From Ruminococcus sp. UBA4383 (GTDB lineage: Bacteria; Bacillota; Clostridia; Oscillospirales; Ruminococcaceae), in the NCBI GenBank assembly GCA_002389995.1, contig DGRR01000189.1, forward strand, positions 1 to 19,976: 19,976 bases of DNA. The letters are read 5' to 3'. Below the pieces are notes generated by a model. It saw only the letters and a list, made by a program, of their open reading frames with translations, had not been told where the DNA came from and made no database searches. Positions within the stretch are counted from its first letter, which is position 1. Each line of letters opens with the position of its first letter. The position numbers and the translations under genes are program-made. Shown here piece after piece: positions 1-6,987 of this stretch.

Positions 1-360
1 GCGTTTCTGGTTGTGGACCATCGGATCCACGATATTCTTCAGGACCGAGTAGTGGGGAAACAGATTGAAGTTCTGGAAGACCAGTCCGAAATATGAGCAA
101 ACCTTGCGAAGCTGCGCGCCCTTCGGGTATACCTTCGTTCCGTCATCCTCCACCCATGCAGCTCTCTCGCCAAGATAGCGGATCTCTCCTTTATCTATGG
201 TCTCCAGCATCGTAGCGCAGCGAAGCATGGTCGACTTGCCGGAGCCGGAGGGCCCGATGATCGACAGGACCTCACCTTCATCCACCTTCAGCGAGATGTC
301 TTTGATGACCTCGAGATCGCCGAAGCTCTTACTGATATGGTTCATCTCAAGTAATGCCAT
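1..360 (-). CDS. Amino-acid ABC transporter ATP-binding protein, partial (C-terminus beyond left edge)
   Basis: This is the ATPase subunit of a polar amino-acid importer of the GlnQ/HisP family, which drives uptake from the cytoplasmic face of the membrane. The first 120 residues are visible, starting MALLEMNHISKSFG. The Walker A motif GPSGSGKST lies at residues 36-44, and the Q-loop glutamine is Q96 within GLVFQNFNLFPH. The signature and Walker B motifs lie beyond the window edge. A GGAGGAGAG ribosome binding site sits just upstream of the ATG, and the stop of the permease gene is 19 nt upstream, so this is the third gene of the operon. Codon choice is GC-rich (AAG, ATC, CTG, GAG), like the permease and unlike genes to the right of about 1760. 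The substrate cannot be read from this subunit. Family assignment is very secure. Confidence 0.96.
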   Translation of the reverse strand, partial: MALLEMNHISKSFGDLEVIKDISLKVDEGEVLSIIGPSGSGKSTMLRCATMLETIDKGEIRYLGERAAWVEDDGTKVYPKGAQLRKVCSYFGLVFQNFNLFPHYSVLKNIVDPMVHNQKR

Positions 361-379
361 AATGCTCTCTCCTCCCGCG

Positions 380-1030
380 TCAGGTGTAATAGTTCAGCGA
401 CTTCTCGATCCGTTCCATGCCGAACGCGACCACCGCATTGAAGATATAGTAGAATACCGCTGCCGCGATGAACGGCATGAAGCTGGTCTCCTTGGCCGCG
501 ATCTGCTTGGCGATGGTAAACATCTCGGCGTAGGCAAGAGAGAACGCAAGGGACATATCCTTGACCAGCGTGATGACTTCATTGGTCACAGACGGCAGGA
601 TGCGTTTGACGACCTGCGGGAATATGATCCTCAGAAATGTGCTCGACCTGGAATATCCCAGCAGCTTCGCCGCCTCATACTGTCCCGGAGGCATGGATTC
701 GATGCCCGATCTGTAGATCTCCGCAAAATAAGCGGCGTAGTTGACCGAGAATGCGATGATGATCGCCGTAAATCTCCAGGTGCTTCCGATCTTCAGGTTG
801 AACAGGTAGAACGGGCCGAAATAAACCGCCAGAAGCTGAAGCATAAGCGGGGTTCCGCGCAGTATGGATATGAAGATCCATACGACCGACCGGATGATCC
901 TGTTCTTACTCATCCTTCCAAACGAGACCAGCAGGCCAAGCGGAAGCGAAAAAAGGAGTGTCAGCAGGAAGATGCTGATCGACTTCATCAGTCCTCCCGC
1001 AAGCTGCTCCATCATTACCTGAAAACTCAT
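380..1030 (-). CDS. Amino-acid ABC transporter permease (HisM/GlnP family)
   Basis: This is the membrane subunit of the polar amino-acid importer, about 216 aa. Several hydrophobic segments are visible (for example SISIFLLTLLFSLPLGLLV and AIIIAFSVNYAAYFAEIY). The cytoplasmic EAA loop is clear at IESMPPGQYEAAKLLGYSRS, followed by FLRIIFPQ, which contacts the ATPase. The reading frame is open upstream to 1078, but I chose the ATG at 1030: GGAGGG lies 4-5 nt upstream of it, whereas the upstream start falls inside a strong hairpin and adds 16 atypical residues. It lies between the binding-protein gene and the ATPase gene in the same orientation. A 45-nt hairpin separates it from the binding-protein gene and may lower its expression relative to that gene. 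GC-rich codon use sets it apart from the rest of the window. Confidence 0.95.
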   Translation of the reverse strand: MSFQVMMEQLAGGLMKSISIFLLTLLFSLPLGLLVSFGRMSKNRIIRSVVWIFISILRGTPLMLQLLAVYFGPFYLFNLKIGSTWRFTAIIIAFSVNYAAYFAEIYRSGIESMPPGQYEAAKLLGYSRSSTFLRIIFPQVVKRILPSVTNEVITLVKDMSLAFSLAYAEMFTIAKQIAAKETSFMPFIAAAVFYYIFNAVVAFGMERIEKSLNYYT

Positions 1031-1067
1031 ATGCCCTCCAATTACTCGCGCTGCACTCAACACATAA

Positions 1068-1113
1068 AGAACTGACACGGCTCAGGGACTGCCCGTATGA
1101 GCCTGTCAGTTCT
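1068..1113 (-). terminator. Intercistronic hairpin between binding-protein and permease genes (attenuator or mRNA-stabilising stem)
   Basis: On the transcript strand, AGAACTGACAGGCTCA pairs with TGAGCCGTGTCAGTTCT, a 16-bp stem with one bulged base. The apex contains a further GGG/CCC pairing. Only UUCUUUAUG follows, so the U-tract is poor. This fits a partial terminator or a 3'-end stabiliser rather than a full stop. Such hairpins commonly let binding proteins outnumber permease and ATPase in ABC operons. The structure is seen directly; the role is inferred. Confidence 0.75.
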
Positions 1114-1163
1114 CTATCTCCCAGACTATACCGCTGCCGCCGTCAGTGCGGCCGGTTCACAGA

Positions 1164-2093
1164 TCACTCTGCCTCTGTCTCTGTCTCGACCTCAAAGTCA
1201 TCGCCAAGATCGAATCCAAGGCTCTCGCCCAGGCAGACCATGTCGGCGATCTCATACTTCTCGGCCAGCTCATCGAAGATTCCCTCTTCATACAGAATTC
1301 CGAGGTCGTCATTGATGATCTCTGCAAGTTCTTCGTTGCCCTTCTTGAATCCGACCGCATACTTCTCGGAATTCAGGGTCTCTTCAAGGATCGAATATCC
1401 TTCGCGGCCCTTGATCTGATACTGGGCAACTCCCACGTCGATCGCGACTGCATCCAGGGATCCTGCCTGCAGCTCCGCGAATGCGGTGTTGTAATCAGCA
1501 AACTGCTGAAGGTCTCCGAAGGTTGCGGCAAGCTCAGCCTGGTCGCCCTCTTCTTCCAGAAGCGCAAGGGCTGCTGAATCCGCCTGAACGCCGACGGTCT
1601 TTCCTTCCAGATCGGCAAGGGAAGCGATGCCCGAATCATCGGCCACGCAGATGACCTGGCTGTTGTCTACATACGGAACCGAGAAGGTGTAGGAATCCTC
1701 TCTGCCGTCCATGGTGAATCCGTTCCAGATGCAGTCAATTGCGCCTGTTTTAAGTTCCATGTCTTTTGAATCCCAGTCGATAGGCTGTTTCACGAGTTCC
1801 CAGCCGTTTCTTGCACATACTTCCTGAGCAAGGTCAAGGTCGAATCCGACATATTCTCCGCTGTCGTCCTTGTAGCCGTAAGGCGGAAATTCCGCATCAA
1901 ATCCGACTGTAAAGGTTTTTCCGTCCTCTGCACGGACTGTCAGGGGATTTACGGAAAGAATCATTGTCATGATTACGGCAAGGAAAATAAATACTGCTTT
2001 TTTCGCCGTTGAAATATTTTCGTGGGTCTTTATGCATTTTCCCGCATATCTGTCGTTACGGGGCATAAAGGGGGATTGTGGATTTTTACTCAT
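1164..2093 (-). CDS. Polar amino-acid ABC transporter substrate-binding protein (SBP_bac_3), compositionally mosaic
   Basis: This 309-aa family-3 extracellular binding protein delivers an amino acid to the permease encoded next. The N-terminus has about 30 polar residues, then a hydrophobic signal segment (AVFIFLAVIMTMILSV) and a plausible signal peptidase I site after TVRA. The mature domain starts TFTVGFDAEFPPYGYKDDSG and continues with GFDLDLAQEV and IWNGFTMDGRE, all typical of the family. No lipobox cysteine is visible, unlike the usual lipid-anchored binding proteins of Gram-positives. The tail is acidic (TETEAE). The start has AGAGGTG upstream and a consensus promoter. The first roughly 115 codons use the AT-rich codons of the window, while the remainder uses AAG, ATC and GCG-type codons like the permease, pointing to a junction near 1690-1760. 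The specific ligand is not predictable. Confidence 0.92.
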   Translation of the reverse strand: MSKNPQSPFMPRNDRYAGKCIKTHENISTAKKAVFIFLAVIMTMILSVNPLTVRAEDGKTFTVGFDAEFPPYGYKDDSGEYVGFDLDLAQEVCARNGWELVKQPIDWDSKDMELKTGAIDCIWNGFTMDGREDSYTFSVPYVDNSQVICVADDSGIASLADLEGKTVGVQADSAALALLEEEGDQAELAATFGDLQQFADYNTAFAELQAGSLDAVAIDVGVAQYQIKGREGYSILEETLNSEKYAVGFKKGNEELAEIINDDLGILYEEGIFDELAEKYEIADMVCLGESLGFDLGDDFEVETETEAE

Positions 2094-2145
2094 AATGCAC
2101 CTCTGTTCTGATTTTTAAAGGCATATTTCTACGCCTGCACTATAT

Positions 2146-2174
2146 ATTATAAAGCATAAATGCTCAAAAGTCAA
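2146..2174 (-). promoter_or_regulatory. Sigma-A promoter of the amino-acid ABC operon
   Basis: On the minus strand, TTGACT (2174-2169) and TATAAT (2151-2146) are separated by 17 nt. The -10 hexamer lies about 53 nt upstream of the binding-protein ATG. Its AT-rich context matches the window rather than the GC-rich operon it serves. Confidence 0.85.
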
Positions 2175-2242
2175 TCAGTTAAGGGCAATAATGCAAAATA
2201 TACACCTTTTCTGCATTTTTTTCGGTTGAAATTTGTGTATAA

Positions 2243-2506
2243 AAATGGTCTGATGATTACGCTCACGGTCAGTGGGCTGCAAGCCTGCGCTATAATGAGA
2301 AAAACGGCAGATTCTACGTTTTCTTCGGCAGTTACGGCACTAATAAGTCATATATCTACTCAACTGATGATATCGAAAACGGTGAATGGTCAAAAGCCGA
2401 ACTCAACGGTATGTATCATGATGCCTCCCTGCTTTTCGATGATGACGGCAGAAATTACCTCGTCTACGGAGGCGGAGAAATAAAAAGTAAGAAATTATAT
2501 TTATGA
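2243..2506 (+). pseudogene. Remnant of a glycoside hydrolase family 43 gene
   Basis: The frame beginning at 2243 reads KWSDDYAHGQWAASLRYNEK, then GRFYVFFGSYGTNKSYIYST, then a stretch ending in HDASLLFDDDGRNYLVYGGG and EIK, and stops at 2506. This matches blades of the five-bladed beta-propeller of GH43 enzymes (xylosidases and arabinofuranosidases), which normally span 300 residues or more. There is no start codon or ribosome binding site; a TAA lies immediately upstream in frame and the catalytic residues of other blades are missing, so it cannot be functional. A second short piece in the neighbouring frame, IYDALPYFFHEGQ then triple TAA (ending about 2546), may be the original C-terminus joined by an internal deletion. 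That part is uncertain. The identification is from remembered family motifs, not a search. Confidence 0.7.
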
Positions 2507-2544
2507 TGCACTTCCTTATTTCTTCCACGAAGGACAGTAATAAT

Positions 2545-2577
2545 AAAAACGATGGCTTTTAAAGTCATCGTTTTTTT
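2545..2577. terminator. Bidirectional intrinsic terminator between the GH43 remnant and the alanine symporter gene
   Basis: AAAAACGATGGC pairs with GTCATCGTTTTT (one G-U pair), with a T-run on the plus strand and TTTTTATTATTA on the minus strand. It lies 10 nt past the stop of the minus-strand symporter gene and can serve either direction. Confidence 0.85.
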
Positions 2578-2586
2578 ATCGGATTA

Positions 2587-4008
2587 TTATTCTTTTACTT
2601 TACCCTGCGAAAGTCTTGTGAAATAGTCTTTTGTCTCCGATTTCACCACTCCCGAAAGAAGTATAAGTGCTGTTACGTTCGGTATTGCCATAAGTCCGTT
2701 GAATATATCCGCCATATTCCATACTGCTTCAACTGCGAGATACGGTCCTATGAATACCGCTGCTATGTATACCCAGCGGTATATAATTGTTATTTTTTTA
2801 TTTGAGACTGTGAGATATGAGAGGCATCTCTCTGAATAATAATTCCAGCCGAGAATCGTTGTGAAGGCAAATATTGCAAGGCATACCATAAGTATAAATG
2901 ATGATACTTTTTCAGGGAAGGGAAGTCCGTATCTGAATGCATCTGTCGTTATGGCTACGCCTTCAAGTCCTTTTTCGTGACTGCCTGCCATTACTATTGC
3001 AAGCCCTGACATTGTGCATACTATTATTGTATCAATAAATGTGCCTGTCATTGTGACAAGTCCCTGTCTTACGGGTTCATTTGTCTTTGCGGCTGCGGCG
3101 GCAATCGGTGCAGAGCCAAGACCTGCTTCATTTGAAAAAATACCTCTTGCCACACCGTTTCTCATAGATGTGAATATTATTGTCATTCCTGCCGCACCGC
3201 CTGCCATGGGGCGCAGTCCGAATGCATTCTTCACTATTTCCGAGACAGCCGAGGGAATTTCGGTTATGTGTGTTACTATTATCATCAGACAGCTTCCGAC
3301 ATACATTATTATTACAACGGGTACTATTATCTGTGCAACAGATGAAATTCTTTCTATTCCTCCGATTGTTATGAGTGCTACGAGAAGTGTTATCAAAGCT
3401 CCTGCAATTACGGTTGTATATGTGAAGTCATAGCCGAAAATATGTATTGTATTGAGTGATTCGGGGTCAAAAAAATTATTTGCCGCCGAAGTTATTCCGT
3501 TTATCTGGGTTATCGTTCCTATTCCCATTAAGCCTGCAAAAAGTCCGAAAAATGCAAACATCTTTCCCAAAAATTTAAATCTTTTTCCGAGACCGTTTTC
3601 GATATAATAAAAAGGACCTCCGAGTATATTTTTATTTGCGTCTGTTATTCTGTATTTTACTGCCAGCAGACCTTCCGCATATTTTGTTGCCATTCCGAAA
3701 AATGCAGCGACTTCCATCCAGAATAAAGCACCTGCACCGCCTGCCGCAAGTGCCGTGGCTACTCCGACAATATTTCCCGTGCCGACTGTTGCGGAGAGTG
3801 CTGTACAGAGTGCCGCAAAACTTGAAACTTCTCCATGACCGTCCTCCTCATCTTTCAGCATATACCGCAGGGCTTTTCCGAGTCTGCGGACTTGCAGAAA
3901 TCCAAGTCTGGACGAAAGAAGTATTCCGCAGAATAAAATCAGCACTATCAGCGGAATACCCCATACATAGTCGTCAATTGTCTTTATTAATTCGTTGATT
4001 TTTTCCAT
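2587..4008 (-). CDS. alsT: Sodium:alanine/glycine symporter (AGCS family)
   Basis: This 473-aa integral membrane transporter belongs to the alanine-or-glycine:cation symporter family and imports alanine or glycine with Na+ across the cytoplasmic membrane. Length is normal for the family. The N-terminus reads IDDYVWGIPLIVLILFCGIL, followed by the conserved RLGFLQVRRLGKAL. The FAALCTALSATVGTGNIVGV segment carries the substrate/cation site motif, and GVARGIFSNEAGLGSAPIAA is the family hallmark. About ten hydrophobic segments are visible along the protein. AAAGGAG precedes the ATG by about 8 nt and a consensus promoter lies just upstream. It is a single-gene unit with its own terminator. Family assignment is secure; the choice between alanine and glycine is not. 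Confidence 0.96.
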   Translation of the reverse strand: MEKINELIKTIDDYVWGIPLIVLILFCGILLSSRLGFLQVRRLGKALRYMLKDEEDGHGEVSSFAALCTALSATVGTGNIVGVATALAAGGAGALFWMEVAAFFGMATKYAEGLLAVKYRITDANKNILGGPFYYIENGLGKRFKFLGKMFAFFGLFAGLMGIGTITQINGITSAANNFFDPESLNTIHIFGYDFTYTTVIAGALITLLVALITIGGIERISSVAQIIVPVVIIMYVGSCLMIIVTHITEIPSAVSEIVKNAFGLRPMAGGAAGMTIIFTSMRNGVARGIFSNEAGLGSAPIAAAAAKTNEPVRQGLVTMTGTFIDTIIVCTMSGLAIVMAGSHEKGLEGVAITTDAFRYGLPFPEKVSSFILMVCLAIFAFTTILGWNYYSERCLSYLTVSNKKITIIYRWVYIAAVFIGPYLAVEAVWNMADIFNGLMAIPNVTALILLSGVVKSETKDYFTRLSQGKVKE

Positions 4009-4038
4009 GTATCATGCTCCTTTTTTTGATTTCTACTC

Positions 4039-4067
4039 ATTATAACATTTTTTAGGAAACACGTCAA
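4039..4067 (-). promoter_or_regulatory. Sigma-A promoter of the symporter gene
   Basis: On the minus strand, TTGACG (4067-4062), a 17-nt spacer and TATAAT (4044-4039) lie 31 nt upstream of the alsT ATG. Confidence 0.88.
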
Positions 4068-4100
4068 GTTAGTATATGCTATTTTATTTTTTAACATATT

Positions 4101-4128
4101 AAAAAGCCTGAGAAATTACTCTCAGGCT
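4101..4128 (-). terminator. Intrinsic terminator of metY
   Basis: AGCCTGAGA (4105-4113) pairs perfectly with TCTCAGGCT (4120-4128) around a 6-nt loop. On the minus strand the stem runs into TTTTTAATA. It lies just after the metY stop and upstream of the alsT promoter. Confidence 0.85.
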
Positions 4129-4165
4129 CTTGGATTATTCAAAGGTATAGGGTGTATGGCAGATT

Positions 4166-5437
4166 TTAATTTTCTGATGCCTTGAAAGCCTGTTTAAGGT
4201 CGTCAAGGATATCGCTGATATTTTCAAGTCCCACTGAAAGACGTATCATACCGCCGTTGATTCCTGCTGCGACAAGCTGTTCATCTGTAAGCTGGCGGTG
4301 GGTTGCGCTTGCAGGGTGAAGAACACAAGTTCTTATATCTGCAACATGAACTTCATTTGATGCAAGTTTAAGTGAATCCATGAATTTGACTGCTGTTTTT
4401 CTTCCGCCCTTTATCACGAATGATATAACTCCGCTGCTTCCGTTCGGGAGATATTTCTGTGCAAGTTCATAGTAGGGACTGCTTTTGAGTGCAGGATAAT
4501 TCACTGATTCAACCAAATCATTGCTTTCGAGATACTGTGCGACAGTCATGGCATTTTCGCAGTATTGTTTCATTCTTACAGCAAGTGTTTCAAGTCCGAG
4601 ATTGAGATAAAATGCCGACTGTGCCGAGGGATAACAGCCAAGGTCACGCATAAGCTGCATTCTTGCCTTTACGATGTATGCGGCTTTGCCGTAAGCCTGA
4701 GTGTATACTGTACCGTGATAGCTTTCGTCAGGTTCGGTAAATTCGGGGAATTTTCCGTTAGTCCAGTCAAAAGTTCCTGCATCTACGATTACACCGCCTA
4801 CCTGTACGGCATGACCGTCCATGTATTTTGATGTTGAATGGATTACTATATCAGCACCGTGTTCAATGGGACGGCATAAAATCGGTGTGGGGAAAGTATT
4901 GTCAACTATGAGGGGAACATTGTTTTCGTGGGCGATTTTTGCGAATTTTTCGATATCAAATACAGTGAGTGCGGGGTTTGCGATAGTTTCACCGAAAACA
5001 GCCTTTGTATTGGGCTTGAAAGCCGCACGGATTTCTTCTTCGGAAGCCGTGGGAGATACAAATATACATTCTATTCCCATTTTCTTGAATGTAACCGCAA
5101 AGAGATTTATAGTGCCGCCGTATACGGTAGCTGTGGAAATAATGCTGTCGCCTGCCTGACAGATATTGAGTATCGAGCAGAGAGTTGCCGCCTGTCCGCT
5201 TGATGTACACATAGCACCGATACCGCCTTCGAGTGCGGCAATTTTTTCTTCTATTGCCATTACCGTGGGATTTTCAAATCTTGAATAGATAAGGCTTTTT
5301 GTAGGGTCATCAAATACCGCAGCAACGTCATCTGTTGAATCGTATACATATGTTGTACTCTGTACGATAGGTACAACTCTCGGTTCTGTATTTTTGGGAG
5401 TATAGCCTGCGTGCAGACATTTTGTTTCAATATTCAT
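4166..5437 (-). CDS. metY: O-acetylhomoserine sulfhydrylase / Cys-Met metabolism PLP enzyme
   Basis: This 423-aa cytosolic enzyme makes homocysteine (or methionine precursors) from O-acetyl-L-homoserine and sulfide using pyridoxal phosphate. It begins MNIETKCLHAGYTPKNTEPR, typical of MetY. The active-site region YSRFENPT is at 51-58, the cofactor-binding SSGQAA at 79-84, the PLP-ring aspartate is D179 in IVDNTF, and the Schiff-base lysine is K204 in HSTSKYMDGH. Length and the long insertion after K204 favour O-acetylhomoserine sulfhydrylase over cystathionine gamma-synthase or lyase, which are nearer 380-400 aa. AGGAGG lies upstream of the ATG. It is a monocistronic unit with its own promoter and terminator. 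I saw no T-box or SAM riboswitch in the short leader. Confidence is high for the family, good for the exact reaction. Confidence 0.93.
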   Translation of the reverse strand: MNIETKCLHAGYTPKNTEPRVVPIVQSTTYVYDSTDDVAAVFDDPTKSLIYSRFENPTVMAIEEKIAALEGGIGAMCTSSGQAATLCSILNICQAGDSIISTATVYGGTINLFAVTFKKMGIECIFVSPTASEEEIRAAFKPNTKAVFGETIANPALTVFDIEKFAKIAHENNVPLIVDNTFPTPILCRPIEHGADIVIHSTSKYMDGHAVQVGGVIVDAGTFDWTNGKFPEFTEPDESYHGTVYTQAYGKAAYIVKARMQLMRDLGCYPSAQSAFYLNLGLETLAVRMKQYCENAMTVAQYLESNDLVESVNYPALKSSPYYELAQKYLPNGSSGVISFVIKGGRKTAVKFMDSLKLASNEVHVADIRTCVLHPASATHRQLTDEQLVAAGINGGMIRLSVGLENISDILDDLKQAFKASEN

Positions 5438-5482
5438 GTAAAATTACCTCCTGTATTGCTTTAAATCATACTGACAAGGTCT

Positions 5483-5511
5483 ATTTTAACATATTTACAA
5501 TTATATGTCAA
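5483..5511 (-). promoter_or_regulatory. Sigma-A promoter of metY
   Basis: On the minus strand, TTGACA (5511-5506), a 17-nt spacer and TAAAAT (5488-5483) lie 46 nt upstream of the ATG. The short leader leaves no room for a T-box or SAM-type riboswitch. Confidence 0.85.
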
Positions 5512-5549
5512 GCATTTTCAGCACGAAAATAATAAAAATTAAAATACGA

Positions 5550-5578
5550 TTGACAAAAATATATTTTGGTGCTATAAT
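5550..5578 (+). promoter_or_regulatory. Sigma-A promoter of the tRNA synthetase operon
   Basis: TTGACA (5550-5555), a 17-nt spacer and TATAAT (5573-5578) lie 35 nt upstream of the ATG. The unit diverges from metY, whose promoter is 39 nt away. Confidence 0.9.
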
Positions 5579-5613
5579 TATTAAGTATCAATTTATTGTA
5601 AGGAGCAGTAAAA

Positions 5614-6948
5614 ATGGAAAAAACTTATATTTCAGACCTTAAAAACTGCATCGGCTCTGTGGTTAAGGTGCAGGGATTTGTCGAGAATTTCAGAAACAGC
5701 AAAAAAATGGCTTTTATCGTTCTGAAAGATATCACAGGCAAGGTTCAGATAACTGTTGAAAAGGAACTTAAACCCGAACTCTGCGACACTATCGAAAAAA
5801 TTACAGGCGATTCCGTTATAACCGTTGTCGGTACTGTAAGAGAGGACGATTATGTCAAGCTCGGCGGTATGGACATAGTACCCGATGAAATTATCATCGA
5901 AAGTATCGCTGACGCTCTCCCTATCGCAAGAAAGGATATCCCTGCCACAAAGAAAAAAGCCGCTGTCGAACGTTCAAGTATCGACCAGAGAATCGACTAC
6001 CGCTGGATTGACCTCAGAACTGACGAAAATCAGCTTATTTTCAAGGCTCAGACCGTTATGGTAAATGCTATGCGTAAATTCCTCCTCGACAGGAAATTTA
6101 TCGAAATACATACACCCAAACTCATAGGCGCAGCAAGCGAAAGCGGTGCAAATGTATTTGAAGTCAAATATTTTGACAGAAATGCTTACCTCGCCCAAAG
6201 TCCGCAGTTCTATAAACAAATGGCTATGGCAAGCGGTTTTGAAAGAATCTTTGAAGTAGGTCCTGTCTTCCGTGCAGAAAAATCATACACAAGCAAGCAT
6301 ACAACCGAATTTACAGGCTTCGATTTAGAGTTCAGCTACATAGATTCATATAAAGATGTCATGAAAATGGAGGAGGAACTCCTCACAGATATGCTCAAAA
6401 CCGTAAAGGAACAGTTCGGCGAACAGATAAAGGAACTCTTCGGAAAAGAAGTTATTGTCCCCGAAACTCCTTTCCCCGTCATCAAACTCGCTGACCTCTA
6501 TAAAGCCCTCGAAGAAGAATTTGGCTATACCGTTGACGATTCCGAAAAGAATGACCTCACCACCGATGCCGAAAAACTCAGCTATGAATGGGTTAAAAAA
6601 CACTATAACCATGAATTTCTTTTCGTCACCGATTTCGGTGCGGAAAAACGTGCTTTCTACCATATGAGAGACGAAAACGGCATACCTATGGGCTATGACC
6701 TCATCTGGAGAGGCGTTGAAATTACAACAGGCGCACAGCGTGAACACCGCTATGATGTCCTTAAAAAACAGGCTGAGGAAAAAGGTCTCGCAGAGGACGT
6801 TAAATTCTACCTCGAATTTTTCAAGTACGGCTGTCCTCCTCACGGCGGTTTCGGTCTCGGTGTGGACAGACTTACCATGCTCCTTTTCGGTCTGCATATC
6901 AAGGAGTCAATGTTCCTGTTCAGAGGTCCGAACAGACTTACTCCATAA
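5614..6948 (+). CDS. aspS: Archaeal-type aspartyl-tRNA synthetase (AspRS2; probable aspartate--tRNA(Asn) ligase)
   Basis: This 444-aa class IIb aminoacyl-tRNA synthetase (COG0017) has an N-terminal OB-fold for the anticodon (about residues 14-110) and a C-terminal catalytic domain. Motif 2 is FEVGPVFRAEKSYTSKHTTE, and motif 3 is GGFGLGVDRLTMLLFG near the C-terminus. RGPNRLTP at the end and GAQREHRYDVL resemble archaeal/eukaryal AspRS. It lacks the roughly 100-residue GAD insertion of the 590-aa bacterial AspRS. Second, archaeal-type AspRS2 enzymes in bacteria (known in Deinococcus, Thermus and Clostridium acetobutylicum) are usually nondiscriminating: they make Asp-tRNA(Asn) for amidation by GatCAB. 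That role is inferred here. AsnRS is the alternative, since both share this fold. AAGGAGC lies upstream of the ATG. The HAD gene follows after 39 nt without a terminator. Confidence 0.88.
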   Translation: MEKTYISDLKNCIGSVVKVQGFVENFRNSKKMAFIVLKDITGKVQITVEKELKPELCDTIEKITGDSVITVVGTVREDDYVKLGGMDIVPDEIIIESIADALPIARKDIPATKKKAAVERSSIDQRIDYRWIDLRTDENQLIFKAQTVMVNAMRKFLLDRKFIEIHTPKLIGAASESGANVFEVKYFDRNAYLAQSPQFYKQMAMASGFERIFEVGPVFRAEKSYTSKHTTEFTGFDLEFSYIDSYKDVMKMEEELLTDMLKTVKEQFGEQIKELFGKEVIVPETPFPVIKLADLYKALEEEFGYTVDDSEKNDLTTDAEKLSYEWVKKHYNHEFLFVTDFGAEKRAFYHMRDENGIPMGYDLIWRGVEITTGAQREHRYDVLKKQAEEKGLAEDVKFYLEFFKYGCPPHGGFGLGVDRLTMLLFGLHIKESMFLFRGPNRLTP

Positions 6949-6987
6949 TTTTTAATTTTTTATTTATAACAGAAAGGAGATTTCTCA

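Noticed and set aside
197..1075. Long plus-strand frame across the ABC transporter genes
   Set aside because: It is antisense to the ATPase and permease genes, which have clear family motifs; it reads as a low-complexity Arg/Asp-rich shadow of GC-rich coding DNA.
1031..1078. Upstream start for the permease
   Set aside because: It lies within the intercistronic hairpin, has no ribosome binding site and adds 16 unfamily-like residues; GGAGGG fits the ATG at 1030.
2160..2483. Plus-strand 107-codon frame near the GH43 remnant
   Set aside because: The neighbouring frame carries recognisable GH43 sequence; this one is its out-of-frame shadow and begins inside the divergent promoter.
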